The notes: generated by a model not told the origin, from the letters alone. 64,000 nt of DNA from Symbiodinium kawagutii (GCA_009767595.1 VSDK01016794.1:59500-123499), one strand, 5' to 3'. Positions 12,952 through 25,990 are shown, numbered from the stretch's first letter. A program made the numbers and translations.

Positions 12952-13282
12952 TGAGGTCCGGCAGCGACCATTGGTCCCGGATGGTCGTGGTTGAGGTCCG
13001 GCAGCGACCACTGGCCGCGGATGGTCGTGGTTGAGGCCCGGCAGGGACCACTGGCCGCGGATGGTCGTGGTTGAGGCCCGGCAGGGACCACTGGCCGCGG
13101 ATGGTCGTGGTTGAGGCCCGGCAGGGACCACTGGCCGCGGATGGTCGTGGTTGAGGCCCGGCAGGGACCACTGGCCGCGGATGGTCGTGGTTGAGGCCCG
13201 GCAGGGACCACTGGCCGCGGATGGTCGTGGTTGAGGCCCGGCAGGGACCACTGGCCGCGGATGGTCGTGGTTGAGGTCCGGC
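12952..13282. repeat. 40 bp minisatellite, eight copies
   Basis: The unit begins GAGGCCCGGCAGGGACCACT and contains CTGGCCGCGGATGG. Six central copies are identical, while the first two and the last partial copy differ (GAGGTCCGGC). It abuts the 12 bp array directly. The near identity implies recent expansion or homogenisation. Confidence 0.95.
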
Positions 13283-13978
13283 GAGGAGGAGGAGAGGAGA
13301 GGAGAGGAGGGGAGGAGGAGGAGGAGGAGTCAGCTCTGATAAAATCTAACAACCCTCACCTGACAGGTGGGGAACTATGGTTAGTGACCATTTGTTACGT
13401 GGGGTGCACGTCCAAGTACCTTTCACCTTGCAATCTGTGATGGTAGGGCGATGCTTTGGGTACTGGTGGTTTGAATCATCCGGCCATTGATACCCGTTTG
13501 CGGGGTTGAAACATAGTTACGTAGTGCTTCTGCTATTCGTGCATTGTGATGGAGTTGAGTTTTTGACTTTTGGACTTTGAGCTCCAGGGACTTAGGACTG
13601 CCGGAGCTTGAATTTACTCAGGGTCCGCCGGTATGCCAAACAGACATGAGGCAAGATGGCCATATTTAAACAGGAGGATGGCCCAATCTTACATGATACA
13701 TAGAATGTCATCTCGATGCCTAGCTGACCTGTCTCTCAGTCAGCCTTCTGAAAAGCATTGAAATGACGGATCGTTTTTTCTTACATACTCAAATCAACAA
13801 CTCAATTTCAACACATGGCATACTTAGCCCAGAAATGGCCAAGCAAAGACGCCCTGTCAGGTGAAAAGACGCCCTGGGATATTCCGCTCATCAGAGTTGC
13901 AGCCAAGAAGGGTGCATATTGGTACCATGGCTGCAGGCACCAGAGGCAGTGAGTGTCAAGCAACTCATGCAAGATTAG

Positions 13979-14071
13979 CTTCATGGGTCATGATGATGAC
14001 AAGGATGGTGATGATGATAATGAGGATGAGGGTGATGATGATGAGGATGAGGATGAGGATGAGGATGAGGG

Positions 14072-14114
<43 letters not shown>

Positions 14115-14128
14115 AATGAGGATGACGG

Positions 14129-14194
<66 letters not shown>

Positions 14195-14195
14195 C

Positions 14196-14262
<67 letters not shown>

Positions 14263-14272
14263 GTTATGATGA
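13979..14272. repeat. GAT/ATG microsatellite
   Basis: A long (GATGAT)n tract with interspersed GAG, GGT and GAC triplets. All frames are open (poly-Asp, poly-Met, poly-His and so on) for trivial reasons. Confidence 0.95.
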
Positions 14273-16388
14273 TCATGATCTTGTTTCTTGATTTGCATGG
14301 GTGATAAGAACTTCATGTTGATGAGTGATTCTTGCCTTGATGGTAGGTGATTGGCAATGATGGTGATGTGTACGTTCATGTTTCCTGTACTGTTGGTGGT
14401 ACCTCAAAGTTCTTCATAGGTGTATGTACGAGCCTCATTGCACTGATGTTCAGGATGGATTCGCAAATTCGGCCCAAATCTCCAGCAGGACAATTTTAGA
14501 TTTGCCAAGATTACGGACAATTGTGGTTGACAGTAGTTATGGTTAACTGCGGTTGATGCTGGTTATAATCGTTACAGATTCGTAATGGCCAAGTCATGCA
14601 TGATGGACTCACGAGTCAAAGCTGGATATGCCAAACTTGGTTCCTGCATTCCAAGGTGCGTGGACAATCGCCGACTCTTTACCTATAAACATTTGCAACT
14701 CGGGAAGATCCCGGTGCAGGTCGGAAGTGTCGTGTGCTGATTCAGAGTTTCACAACGTGCTTCACACTATCAAGCACACTGTGTGTGTGTGGGTGTTGCT
14801 GTCATTTATTTTAAGTATAATCACAACAATTAGACGTTATACACAGACAATATTTAATTGTGATTTTACATACATTGTAATCTGAAATTACAACAATTAA
14901 ACATTATATGTACAATTACATACAGACATACTGCATCTATCATTCTTGTAATACTCGAGACCAGCGTTTGCCTTTTCGTCTCCGGCAAGAGCCAAAAGGT
15001 CAGCTGGAGCCGATTATGGACTGCCGTGGCTGCAGGTGTTTAGCTGGAAGGAGAACCGGGAGCGGAAAGCTCAGGGATGTTTCTCCTCGCTGACCTTGAT
15101 AGGGTACATAGTGATTACTAGATGACCAGCCATGCTTAATAGTGGCTATATAAGAATGGTTAATCAGGGATAAGGGTTAACAATCATGGTTGACAAAGCG
15201 TGCAGCATCATCGTTTGGTCCAGGAAAACGTCCCGTGAGTGCTGCGTAACAGAATTTCCAACTGGCACATTGGGCCGTCGCTCCGGCTTCCACCAAAGGA
15301 TCACGAAGCACCAGCTTGAGGTGTACCACATCATGTCCACAGAGATTCCCAACATGAGGTGCATTTGTGGGTTCAACCACCACCAGTTTGGCCAGTCAAG
15401 CAGCGATTTACCATCGCATATGGCCATGGAAAGCGCTCAGCTCAGATCTCCCATGCTATTGGAGCGCCAAGGTTTGAGCTGAAGTATCGCAACGGCTTGC
15501 CGCTGGGACCCTCGGTGTTGCAGCAATTTCTCAAGCATTGCTGCCTGAACTGACCAGCTTCGCAACTTTCTCTTGGTCCAGTTTGTTGAGGAAGAGCGAT
15601 TTGTTGATGCGCAAAATGGGAAAGGCATTTGTTTGGCAAGGTCTTGAGGCCCACTTCCCGCTTCAAAGTATCACAATTGCTGTCAAGGAAAGGTGCTCCC
15701 CCTGATTCATCACTAGTGACCATGCCTGAGCCACGGAAAACTCCAGCAACCGGAGAACACATGCGCCAGGTTCCGGCAACAGACCAGCAACGGGCTGCGT
15801 GCTGGGTTGATCCAAAGAAGTCCAAGATCATTTCCCAGGTCAGCCGGGTTGAACCCGGATGAACCCGGCGGGTTCCCTGGGGTTTGGAAAGATTCCACCA
15901 GAAAAGTGGTGCAGTTTTGGTGCCGCAAAAGACTTGCCGACTAACTTTGTGGATCCATTGAACTGAACTGGGTATGGATCAATAAAAAGTATTGCCTCCA
16001 ATAAAACCCTTCCAACAATTGCCTCCAGATCCATTGAACTAACTTCTTTGAAAGGTCTTCCTAGACTTGGGTATGGATCAATGAAAAATATGCGCCGAGG
16101 AAATGCACATCTCAGCATGAACTTCTATGACTGAGTATGTTCAGCTGCTGTGGTTTTGAGGTCCTGTGATCACCAACCAGCAATCGTTTTTGTGACCATG
16201 GTAATAAGTCAGCTACACAGGAGCATTCGGAGCATATCTTTGGAAGCAGGCATTAGGTTATAATTGAAGTCATCAGCTTGAGTCACTGGCTGATTTTATC
16301 ATCTACACGTACAAATGAGTAACATCGACTGATACAGTGAAATCCGAGAAGGAAAACTTTCAAATTGAAATGAATCGTGATTGACTGT
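14273..16388. other. No secure gene; possible relic exon
   Basis: The minus strand at 15164-15427 has a protein-like frame with one hydrophobic stretch, next to other minus frames at 15442-15831. No splice junctions or domain could be established. The GT-rich run at 14777-14796 is a microsatellite. Related words TTGCCTCCA and GGTATGGATCAAT occur twice at 15970-16085. Confidence 0.3.
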
Positions 16389-16497
16389 TTGGTGGTTTAA
16401 TTGACATTTTTTGATTTCCTAGTAATCACTAAAGTAATCACTAACAATTGGTTGGTTGACAAGCATACTTTCATAGGGCGTTTCAACCACCGACCAC
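16389..16497 (+). mobile_element. MITE-C copy
   Basis: GGTGGTTTAATTGAC at the left and GTTTCAACCACCGACCAC at the right are imperfect inverted ends. The interior has the family signature GGTTGGTTGACAAGCATA. Confidence 0.75.
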
Positions 16498-16538
16498 TTA
16501 AATCGTTGTTCTTCATGAAGAAGTGCAAAGTTTTTGAT

Positions 16539-16633
16539 CTGGCTGGTGGTTTTAACATTATTTTCCCTTGTATTTACAAATTGTTGGTTGACTTGCGCAT
16601 ATTTTTCGTGGGGGTGGTTCAACCACCAACCAG
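16539..16633 (+). mobile_element. MITE-C copy
   Basis: CTGGCTGGTGGTTTTAACAT at the left and TTCAACCACCAACCAG at the right. It lies only 40 bases from the preceding copy in the same orientation. Confidence 0.8.
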
Positions 16634-16855
16634 TAATGATCATTATTAGCCATTATCATCATTATATTATCCATGATCAACCATTTCAGAGACCTGTTTC
16701 CTTCAAGTCTCAATTCTTGACGTTCCGCCCCTCGAGGAGCCCCGTGGCGGAACCTGCGCTGTCCAAATTTCAGAAGTCGCGCGGCTGCAGCACCGCGGGT
16801 TTCGTCAGCTCAGTAACGAACGAACTGCGTACCCCGTGGACCCCTGCGATTGAGC

Positions 16856-16976
16856 AAATGGTGGTTTCTCAAGATAGGGGAAGCCCAAATATAGCTGGTT
16901 TATTGCTATAGATACTTAATAATGGATGATTTAGGGGTACCCCTATTTTGAGAAACCCCCAAATGGAAAATCATAT
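16856..16976 (+). mobile_element. MITE-B copy
   Basis: AAATGGTGGTTTCTCAAGAT at the left and TTTTGAGAAACCCCCAAATG at the right, with GATTTAGGGGTACCCC inside. The AAATG flanks on both sides may include a target duplication. Confidence 0.85.
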
Positions 16977-17587
16977 CTTCGGAAACACAGCTGGGTAAAC
17001 CATCCATTTCTATGGGTCTTCCAGCCGAGCACCAGAGGGTGTACGTCATATTGGATACGTGGATAGACTTTCCACTTGGCTCAACTGATATCAAGTTTAT
17101 TATACAATATTTCTGTGAATAATCAGTGATAGTTATAAAGATTTGCATAGTAGTAGATATCTATTTTGTTGAAATTTGTTGGTTACGAAGTACTTGTGAA
17201 TTTGGGGATAGCAAGCTACGAGTGAAATCACTTATCCCTAAGTGGGTTGCCAACGAGCGCTTTGCTTGTAAGGGGTTCTATGCGCAACCACCAGTGATAA
17301 TTTCAAGATGCTGCTATGAAAGATGGCTTATCATGCTTCATCCTGGTCAGTAGGCGTTCATAGCCAACCATGATTCATTTAAGATGCAACTTGGGAGAAC
17401 TCAACTGCAGAGTATGCAAAGGGTTGATGCACAGCTTCTGACTGAGTAATTGTGTGCACACCGAAACGGAGCTGAGGCTCTTCACCAAAGCGGAGCAGCG
17501 AAAGCATGAAGCGCAGCACTCAGCGATGGCGAAGAACTAGTAATCACATGTAATCACTATCTCACTAAGTCAAAAGCACGCTATTTG
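16977..17587. other. No gene recognised
   Basis: Unique AT-leaning sequence. No repeat, exon or structural RNA is apparent. Confidence 0.4.
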
Positions 17588-17702
17588 ACTATGGGTCAAT
17601 ATAAATCAACCAACTAAGGGAGGATTTACCAACACTAATCAGGGAAAACAATGGTTTATGATGGGGAACCAGGGGTACGGGGTTTTGACTCACAGCCATA
17701 TA
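17588..17702 (-). mobile_element. MITE-A copy, inverted
   Basis: Starts GACTATGGGTCAATAT and ends GGGGTTTTGACTCACAGCCA, which is the family in reverse orientation. Confidence 0.85.
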
Positions 17703-18011
17703 TTCGTGCATTGACATAGTTTCTTTTGAAGCATGCTGCATCCTTTAATCAAGAGACAGAAGAATGCTAGCAATGTTCAGGGGATTTCAGCTTCGGGATA
17801 GCATCTTGATGGATGCCAGTGGAACTTCGCTTGGGCATGTCCTGGCTGACTACTGCATGGAGGAACTTAGGAAGTCCAAGAGACTTTGGGCAGTCGCGCA
17901 CGTTAAGAAGTTGAGGATTTTGAAACAAAAGCAATAGACTTTTTCGGCCCAGTTAGGGTTCCACATGAGGTCAGTAATGACAAAATGCCAAAGCCCCTTG
18001 CCCCTCCATTT

Positions 18012-18098
18012 GACATTGCTAGCTGGAAAATCACGATGGTTTCCAGAGAAACCCTGCGAAACCAGCACGAACTGCTGGATTTTCCAGCCAGCTATGTC
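18012..18098. mobile_element. R5 inverted-repeat element
   Basis: GACATTGCTAGCTGGAAAAT at the left is inverted as GATTTTCCAGCCAGCTATGTC at the right. The same terminal sequence occurs at 58092-58165. Confidence 0.65.
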
Positions 18099-18813
18099 CG
18101 GAGGGTAGCTGATTGTTGCGTGGAGGCCCGCATCGCTGAACTTCGGCGAAAGCGTGAGAAAGAGCTTGAGGAGGACCCTGGCCATCCCCCACACAGTGGG
18201 ATGGTCCCATGACTGAGTGGAATGAGCACCCGCTTCAGTGATGTTTCGAGTCAGCCGGAATAATGCATTGGTCATGGAAAATATGACTTGGTGGCCCGGT
18301 AGTCGGGAGCAACTGGTTCTTGCATCAAGTTCAACCCAGTCAGTCGATGGTCATGATTTTACCATTTTGTTCATTTCGAACAAGCAGCTGTGTTTGCTTG
18401 TACAGGTGGAAATTGTAGTTGGTCCAAGCACATGGCTGTGGCATTTGTGTTGAGATTTCTTCCTGCTCGTGTACCATACAAAAATGTAGGCCTGCAACAA
18501 GGCAATCCATCCTATGAGCGTTAAAATCGCAAGCATTTGATCCAGTTAAAGTAATCAGTCATTATAGTCTTTCGACCATGTTTGTTCCTGACAGTTGGAT
18601 TAGGACAGAGAAGCTGAAGCAAAAGAGGTCGCCGAGCTTGCTGCACTTCGGGTTTCACATCAAAATGGATGATAGTGACGGTTAATTGATTACGATCAAT
18701 GGTGGTCGTTAGATATTGTTAGCATGGAATCTCCTGATCAATGATGGTGGTTAGATATGGAATCTAATGACGGTTCTTAGACATGATATCTAATGATCAA
18801 TGGCACTTGTTAG

Positions 18814-18915
18814 ATATGGTGGTTTCTCAAGCCACAGGTGACCCCCCAAAATGGATTGTTTATTACTGTAAACTGGATGATAACTGGGGGTACCCCTATT
18901 TTTGCGAAACCATCA
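18814..18915 (+). mobile_element. MITE-B copy
   Basis: ATATGGTGGTTTCTCAAGCC at the left. The right end CCCCTATTTTTGCGAAACCA carries a mutated terminal repeat. Confidence 0.8.
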
Positions 18916-21900
18916 TCTAATGACGAATGGTGGTCATTGAGGCTTCAGATTGTGAAATGTTTGTGCCGGTCGCAGAGCCGGGGATTACGTGCCAGCACGA
19001 GGTTTTTAGAGGAAAGAACCACCTGAACCCAATGTTTGCATCTGTTTATATCGGTATACTTTATTTTCATATACATCTAAAACAATGTTCAGATCTTTTC
19101 ATTTTTATACTTTATTTTCATATTTTTTTGATGTATGCAGAGAACAGATTGTGAAACCCTGCCGTGTGACAAACCTGACTGGGATCAGCTGAATGTACAT
19201 TTGTTTGGCCAAGACTTGGCGTTTCGAACTTGGGGAAGGAATTCCATCCAGCGCCTGAATTCGCGGCTTTTTTGACTCAACACCGGTGCTTGTTATTCTG
19301 TGGAATGTATCGTTCCAATAAAGCCAGGCGTGTTTGTGAGACATTGTGAGACCAGATCATTACCTCGAGGTGTGAGTTCTCCATTTGGCTTAAGGTTGGC
19401 TCTATGAACACAGGAAAGCCATTGAGAATAATGAGAACAGTGACATGTAGTAGTGAGAGATGGGAGTAATGCATTATCACACTCGCTCTGGTATAGGTCT
19501 GGTAAAATTGATGAAAAGAACAATCAATACTGGATTGTATTCACCATCAGTTGTAAGCACAATGGACCGCCCCTGCTACCAAGAATGACTGATGTTTTCC
19601 GAACTCGACTCTGGTTGTTTGGGGTGTCACATTCATATTGCCTCAGCACTAGGCCTGTACCCATGCTAAGATGGGCTCACTCAATACACCTCATTGATGA
19701 TCCAGGTTTTGAGGATCAAATCATTTCTGGCTGCTGGTCTGTTGTTGCTGGGAAAATCTATGTTGGAAACCCTAGTTTCAACCAGCAAGTAGAGGTTTTC
19801 CCTGTAGATTTTCCCATCAACCAGTTTTGGTCTAGAAACATCATGTTGTCTCTTTCGTACCAGAGTCGGTGACCTATGACTCTTGGGGTTGGAACAACCC
19901 ACGAAATTCACGGACTGCTGCGCCTTTACAGCTGATGGTTCCTAATGTTACTTCAAGCAACCTGTCATTGGAAGCATGCCATGCATTTTGTTTGCACGCT
20001 TGAACGCGGAAGTGAGGGCTAGAGCCATTTGAATGCTATCATATGTGATCATCAACGAACTGGGAACCACCCAAGTCTAGCAATAAGGATTAAAAAAATT
20101 GTTTTGGATAGATGAACCTAGTCAAACTGAGGTGGGGTACCCTTTATTTTAGGAAACAGCACATGCCTTATATAACCGCAGTGGAGCCCTACCAGGCTGA
20201 GACATCCTTGAAGGACGGTGTTCACTGCTGAGGGAATGGTTCCCTGAGGTTGGGAGACTGGTGATATGTGATGCATGGTGAAGCAGACTGGTGGTCCGAA
20301 TTCTCTTTGGTTAACGAGGTCTCTGGAGAAGTTCGTGATAGTCTAGGTTCAAGAGGAATGGATAGGAATGGAATGTTGGAGCTTTTCAGGACTTTGTTTC
20401 TTCATGCTTGCCCTGTGGCTTGCAGATTTTGGTCAGGGCCTTCTTAGCAGCTGTTTGGGAACATTCCTCAACCACTAGCCGTAAGGGAACGGCATAATAG
20501 CCCGGGTAGATCTGAAAGCTTTGCAACGTGAAATGTTGCGTTTTTCAATAAGTCGAAACAGTGTTTCCCAATGATCCGAATTTGAATCGGGGTCGAGGTT
20601 GTTTTGCCTGAGCCCAGATTTTCAGGTCTAGTTTTTTGCAAATATCGAAGTTTCCTCGCTAGACAAGTGTCCCACCTAAATCCGTTTTCTCCTAGACACA
20701 ACACATGTAGCTTGTAGGGAATTCAAGGGATTGAGCAACTCTTCCCTTCAAGTCACTCAACTCTCAGTTCGTTGTATCAAAATAAATCTTGGTTGACAAT
20801 GATTTCCGCCAGGGTAAAAAACCATTCATAGCTGGTTGCGTGAAAATCACCCAAATAAACATACTAGGTTAGTTAATGGCTAATTATTGGTTGAGTTCAT
20901 AGATGGTGAGGGAATTTCTCGTGTGCTTGACTGGTTGTTTGATGTTTATCGGTAAGCTGCTTAATGTTGAATTATCGGGTAGTCATGCAAAAAAAATGGA
21001 ATGAAAAATGTTAGTCATGCCAATCCTGTAAGGCATCTCCGCTTCCGTCAAGAACCTTTCTACTTGGGGGTGCCGTCAATGGCGCGTTCAGGACCTCGTT
21101 TTGCCGTCCAAGGTGCAGCCCATGGTGACCAAGGTTGCCCAAACTGGGAACCAGATTCTGAGACCAGTTGTGACCAGTGATGGCCCTGTTGTGACCAGGC
21201 GTTGGCCAGTGATTTTTTCCCCATGATACTATATAAACCTCCCACCCTCTCCCTAATACAGGTTTTGGTTTGGATTTTCCTTTTAGAGTCCTTCATTAAA
21301 ACCTGATAAGAACACAATTCCCTAAGAAAAACTGTTGGTTTGGAAGACAACTTCTATTCCGTTGAGCTTTTCCCCGTAATATTATCCCGCCGTAAACACG
21401 AAACTTCCTAGGGTTTTTTGAACTAGGGAAGGGTTTTGTATTCAGGGGTAGCTGGTAACCCCGGTAACCCTCAATAAGAGATAAAGCCCTTAATCAAGAA
21501 AACCTTTAGGTTTGGATTCTTTCTTTTTGAAATCCCTTAATTGATTAATAGGACTTATTTCAAAACCGTGAAAAATAGCTGGAAGAAACAACCCCTTAAT
21601 GATGAAAATGTTCCCTGAGGCCCAGGGTTTTTGTTTTTACTACTATGATGTTGTTTGGTTTTAGTATGGGTTGTTCAATTCCACAATTAGCAAACGCAAT
21701 TGACCACAACCAAAAAACGAAATTTGCCAGCAGGGGAAGAGATTATTGAGCATGATACTATTAGCCACAAATTTGTTCGAATGGGTTTGTTTGGCCAGCT
21801 CACCACCAACAATGATTTCGATTACCCGGCATTCCGGGTCAGTTTTCAATGATTTTGTTTCAGTCTAAAAAGCGCCTCAATGGTGTGGATCGTTCGCCGC

Positions 21901-22743
21901 AAGAATTAGCTGAATTCCAAAAGTTTGCGGCGGGTCATGTTTCGGAGAGGAAGTGTTGAGTCAGACATTTCTCAGCGTTTGAGTGTTTTGGTTCCCATTT
22001 TCGGATCTGGGGATATGACCAAAGAGCCAAACTTCAATCCAAAGATTGTATTGCAGATTGGTTGACTATTCCAAGTCAAAAAATTAAAACATGATTCTGA
22101 CACTCAAAAAGAAGTGCGCATTGAAGTGCTAGTTACTGGATTTGAAAGAAATAATCAATTGCGAAAAAATTGTTTGAATTAATTTGTGATTTCCTCAGAG
22201 AAGAAATGTATTTTGCAGGAATGCATCGGTGGAAGTTCATTCGGATCTATACATTTTATATCGACAAAATTGCGACTTAGCTCAGCATATCCGCCTGAAG
22301 GGCATGATGCAACTCGGACTCTATAGCACAGCATCCCAGCAGAAACAGGTGACCTTCATTTATGGGATTGGCTGCAAGGCATGCACCCTTGAATTAGATA
22401 ATTTTGCCGTTCCACAAGTTGAGTTTTGGGCGGCGCGAAGGTGCGGTGAGTTCCGATCGCCTAGCTTACAAACCAACAGCTGGAGAGATACGACTGCTGG
22501 ATGGAAATGCTCGCACGAGTGCAGCAGGTGGTGGCCAAAGGATCGAAGAAGCGAAAGGTAGGAACAGGGTGAGATGTTGGCTGCAAATGTGGCTGTTGAG
22601 GTTTTGCAGAGGGTAAGCTGATGTAAAATGGAGGCACTGGACGGTTTGTTTGCATAATTGGGTTTGTCCCCCCAACAATATCTAATGGGAATATTCGCAA
22701 AGAAAAACAAATTGAATGAACTTGAGTAGGTTGAGTAGGGGTA
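18916..22743. other. Long stretch without a supported gene
   Basis: One imperfect fold-back lies at 19734-19824. A degraded MITE-B right end is likely at 20125-20160 (GGGGTACCCTTTATTTTAGG). Plus frames at 21860-22620 have some protein-like composition, but they contain stops and I could not join them with splice sites. No named gene is supported. Confidence 0.35.
19734..19824. repeat. Imperfect fold-back
   Basis: GGGAAAATCTATGTTGGAAA on the left is inverted as GGTTTTCCCTGTAGATTTTC on the right, and CTGGT lies near both ends. It is similar in style to R5 but not clearly the same family. Confidence 0.45.
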
Positions 22744-22842
22744 AAGGTGGTTTATTGAAATAGGTGTGCCCCCAAATCATCTACTGGTCTATAGCAATAA
22801 ACCAACCACTTTTTGAGGGTCCCCTGTGGTTTGAGAAACCGG
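22744..22842 (+). mobile_element. MITE-B copy, diverged
   Basis: AAGGTGGTTTATTGAAATAG at the left and GTGGTTTGAGAAACC at the right. The interior CCCCCAAATCATCTACTGG is the reversed family orientation. Confidence 0.7.
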
Positions 22843-24248
22843 CAACAAATTCATGTTAAAGTTCATTTGAGAAGTTGAATCGTAAAGTTTTATGATCATG
22901 AACCATTGTTATTAAATCGAAACGATCTTAGATAAGTTGAAACATTTCCCAAGATTAGTTCGGTTCATTCCTCCGAAGAATGGATCCGTTGCGGGTCGAG
23001 CTCAGCGAGCCATTTCTTCGAACTTGTGTATCCAATATGCACCGACTCATCTTCCCTCCATTTTTGTTCACATCATTGATGGAAATGGTCCACATCTTAC
23101 TGACTATAGTCATGATGCTGCAAAATTTGACAGATGCGTTGGAGGAATCGTGTGGAATCCGAGATTTATGTGACACTTGACGTTTTCTGCACAAAAAAAT
23201 CTGCCGCCGCAGGCGCGTGCTGGTGCTAAGAGAAAGACATCCCCGAAGATCGAGGCAGTGGCAGGGCTCGGAGTCAGCAATTCCACCTGTGGACACGCCA
23301 GGAAAGCCACGGGCAGAAGTTGACGGTGACTCTTGACAAGGAGGACGTGCAGCGAGAGCACCAACGACTGCGAGAAGTGGAAGCCACCTCTAACCATGGG
23401 GAGTCATTAAGTGCGGTGGGGTTGTACCACTTGACGGATCTTGACGGTGGATTACCCAGGTGACTCACCAGCTTATGACCTTCCAAGTAGGTTCCTAGCC
23501 ACGAGAAAGATGTTCAGTCCAAAGTAGGGGGCTAGCATGGTGACCAAAAACGAGCACAGAACCGCATGGTTGTCAATCACCTCATCCTAGTGCCAGTCCA
23601 GCTCGGGTGATCATTTATTCTTATCGTAGAGCTGTGGCAAAACCGGAGGACCACACTTGTTCTCCATGTGGGCCCTGCTATGTACCAGAAAAAATGTGGT
23701 TTCAGCTTCACAAAAATCATGATATTGATTGATGGTGTTGAGCTGGTTGGCCACAGAGGATTCATATACCCTACTATGAACCATCATAATCCCTTATGAA
23801 TGCATCATTAACCATAGTTAACCCTAAGAGATCCCTTGGTTTTCCTCATTATGGAATCTTTTAGGTCATTAAAAACCATCAAAAATCATTAGACACCCTT
23901 AATCCCATTTTTATTAACCATTCAAAATCCCCTCGAACCGACCACCATGGACGTCGCCACCAGGACTCCGACGACGAAGATTTCGCTGTCGAGATCTCTG
24001 CCCCGTGACGAAGACAACGAGGCCGTCCCGCGGTCCACGGTAGGGACAGCGCGACAGCCGCGGCTGGTGGAATGGATGGAAGTGGATGGGTTGAGTTATG
24101 TAGATAAATAGGGATAATGACTAACTAATTGGGTTATGTAGAACCAATGGTTGATTCATAGGGATGATAGTTGATTAATAGGGATAATGGTTGAATAATG
24201 ACCAGCTATAGGGGATAATGACTAACTATAGGGGATATACCAACTAGA
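22843..24248. other. No gene recognised
   Basis: A GC-richer patch at 23180-23460 has short frames on both strands with no domain. AT-rich unique sequence follows. Confidence 0.35.
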
Positions 24249-24473
24249 GTTATGTGGCAGTGGATCAATATTATCCAACCAATAGTAGCTGGTTATAATG
24301 GTTAGTCATAGGGGATGATAAGCAACAATAGTAGGAGATATATCAACTATAAATGGCGAGCTGGGTCAATATTAATCAACCAACGTTCATGGGGGATAAT
24401 GACCAACCATAGTAGTGAAAACAATAGCTAATGATAGGGGAACCAGGGGTACGGGGTTTTGACCCACTGCCAT
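24249..24473 (-). mobile_element. MITE-A, two adjacent inverted copies
   Basis: A decayed copy at about 24249-24350 (TGGCAGTGGATCAATATTA) is followed by a well-preserved one at 24353-24473 that starts ATGGCGAGCTGGGTCAATAT and ends GGGGTTTTGACCCACTGCCA. Confidence 0.75.
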
Positions 24474-24738
24474 GTAGAACCAATGGTTGATGAATAGGAT
24501 AATAGTTGAACAATCACCAACAAGAGGGGTTTGTTAATAGGGATGATGGTTGAACAAGAGGGGTTTGTTAATGGTTGACTAATAGGGATCACCGACAATC
24601 ATCAATCATGATAATGGTAATAGTGAACCTAAGGTTGAACAATATAAGTCACGGCGATCAATTATATAGTATCTCTATGGTTGTTGAACAACTACTATGT
24701 GATACTAATAACATGTGATACTATACCTAGCCAGTGAC

Positions 24739-24825
24739 TGGGGACCTCAAAATTACGGCTGGTTTGATGTTATAAATGGTTGATAGTGGATGATTTGGGG
24801 GTACCCCTATTTTGAGAAATCACCG
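24739..24825 (+). mobile_element. MITE-B, left end lost
   Basis: The right part is intact (ATGATTTGGGGGTACCCCTA then TTTTGAGAAATCACC). The left terminus is replaced by unrelated sequence. Confidence 0.75.
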
Positions 24826-25210
24826 ATATTCCCTTGGGTTCTGGCCATCTCTGGTTTGGAAGCCTTGGTTGACACAGAGAAATCCACGGTTCAAGGTCCA
24901 ACCACTTTTTAATGACTCCTGTTCCGTGGTGATGGGTCATCTCCGTCAGCTATAGTCGTTCAGAGACTTGATCATTCTTCGGGCATGGACATTATGCAAG
25001 GGGCCGAACATGGCCTTGCTACGTTTCATATGTCGCAATCTGTATCTTTGCTTTCGAGCCCCTGTACCAAGCGGTTTAGGTCCACTCCTTGCTACAGGGC
25101 CCTCCTGGTGCCAAAATTGATGGTGCTAATGAATATCTATCGGGGCCCCTGTGGGTCATCACCAGGTGACTCTCAAAATGGATATTGAACAGCTTCACCA
25201 TCATTAACCA

Positions 25211-25310
25211 CTGGCTGGTGGTTTCAAACATTTTTTATTTTCCCTAGTGGTTATTAACAACTGGTTGGTTGACAAGCATATCTTTCATTGGGGTTGAAAC
25301 CACCAACCAG
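25211..25310 (+). mobile_element. MITE-C copy, well preserved
   Basis: CTGGCTGGTGGTTTCAAACA at the left and GGTTGAAACCACCAACCAG at the right form inverted ends of about 18 bp. The core GGTTGGTTGACAAGCATA is intact. Confidence 0.9.
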
Positions 25311-25505
25311 ACCACCATTCATCACCATCAATCAGCATTCATTGATCGACTAATCACCATGCATTGGTCATTTCACCATTGATCACCACTAATGGTTGGC
25401 TCCCTGGCTCCCACAAAAAAGGGCCATGGCTGACTCATAGCACCGCGTAAACCGCACAGACCTGTTCTTGTCGTTGCGAGCATGCTCGCCAGCTATCACG
25501 GGCCA

Positions 25506-25618
25506 CATATGGTGGTTTCTCAAAATGGGGGATCACCAAAATGGTTGGTTTACTATTATATAAATGGTTCCTAGTGCATGATTTGGGGGGTCCCCTATTT
25601 TGAGAAACCACCATATAT
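25506..25618 (+). mobile_element. MITE-B copy, well preserved
   Basis: CATATGGTGGTTTCTCAAAA and TTTTGAGAAACCACCATATA give inverted termini longer than 20 bp. Confidence 0.9.
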
Positions 25619-25732
25619 AATTCTCCACTGTGATTCACGCATTGCAGTTCCCACGGCGGTTGGTTGTGTTGAGTTTGTTGTCCAGCGGACTGTTGGTCAA
25701 TTTCCCACGAGAGCTAAAGTTGGAAGACTTTG

Positions 25733-25990
25733 AGGGTAAGTCCAACCCTGGATTGATAAACCCCTGCTTGATTAATAGGGGGTATCCCCCAAAAGCCTTG
25801 ATTTCCCATTGAACTGGTTTTTCCCCAATTCATAAACCTATGGAATTCACCATTATTGTTTATAATGATCCCCTTATAAACCAATGGCTAGAACCCTGAT
25901 GAACCACCATAAACCTATGGAATTTGAACATTTACCCTTGGGTTAACATCAAGTCCACCTAGAAATCCCACCAGTTCGACTCGCCCCGGT
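25733..25990 (+). repeat. R4 repeat copy
   Basis: Contains GGGGGTATCCCCCAAAAGCC, two occurrences of ATAAACCTATGGAATT, and GTTAACATCAAGTCCACC. It is the inverted relative of 7082-7441. Confidence 0.65.

Noticed and set aside
12952..13282. Regular 40 bp repeats that could suggest a CRISPR array
   Set aside because: There are no unique spacers between units; the repeats are directly contiguous, and the context is eukaryotic.
11924..13352. Very long open frames on both strands (up to 463 codons)
   Set aside because: They are the trivial result of a 12 bp tandem repeat with no stop codon in any frame, joined to a 40 bp repeat; composition is pure repeat.
13860..14380. Poly-Asp, poly-Met, poly-His and poly-Ile open frames
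   Set aside because: They are translations of a GAT microsatellite.
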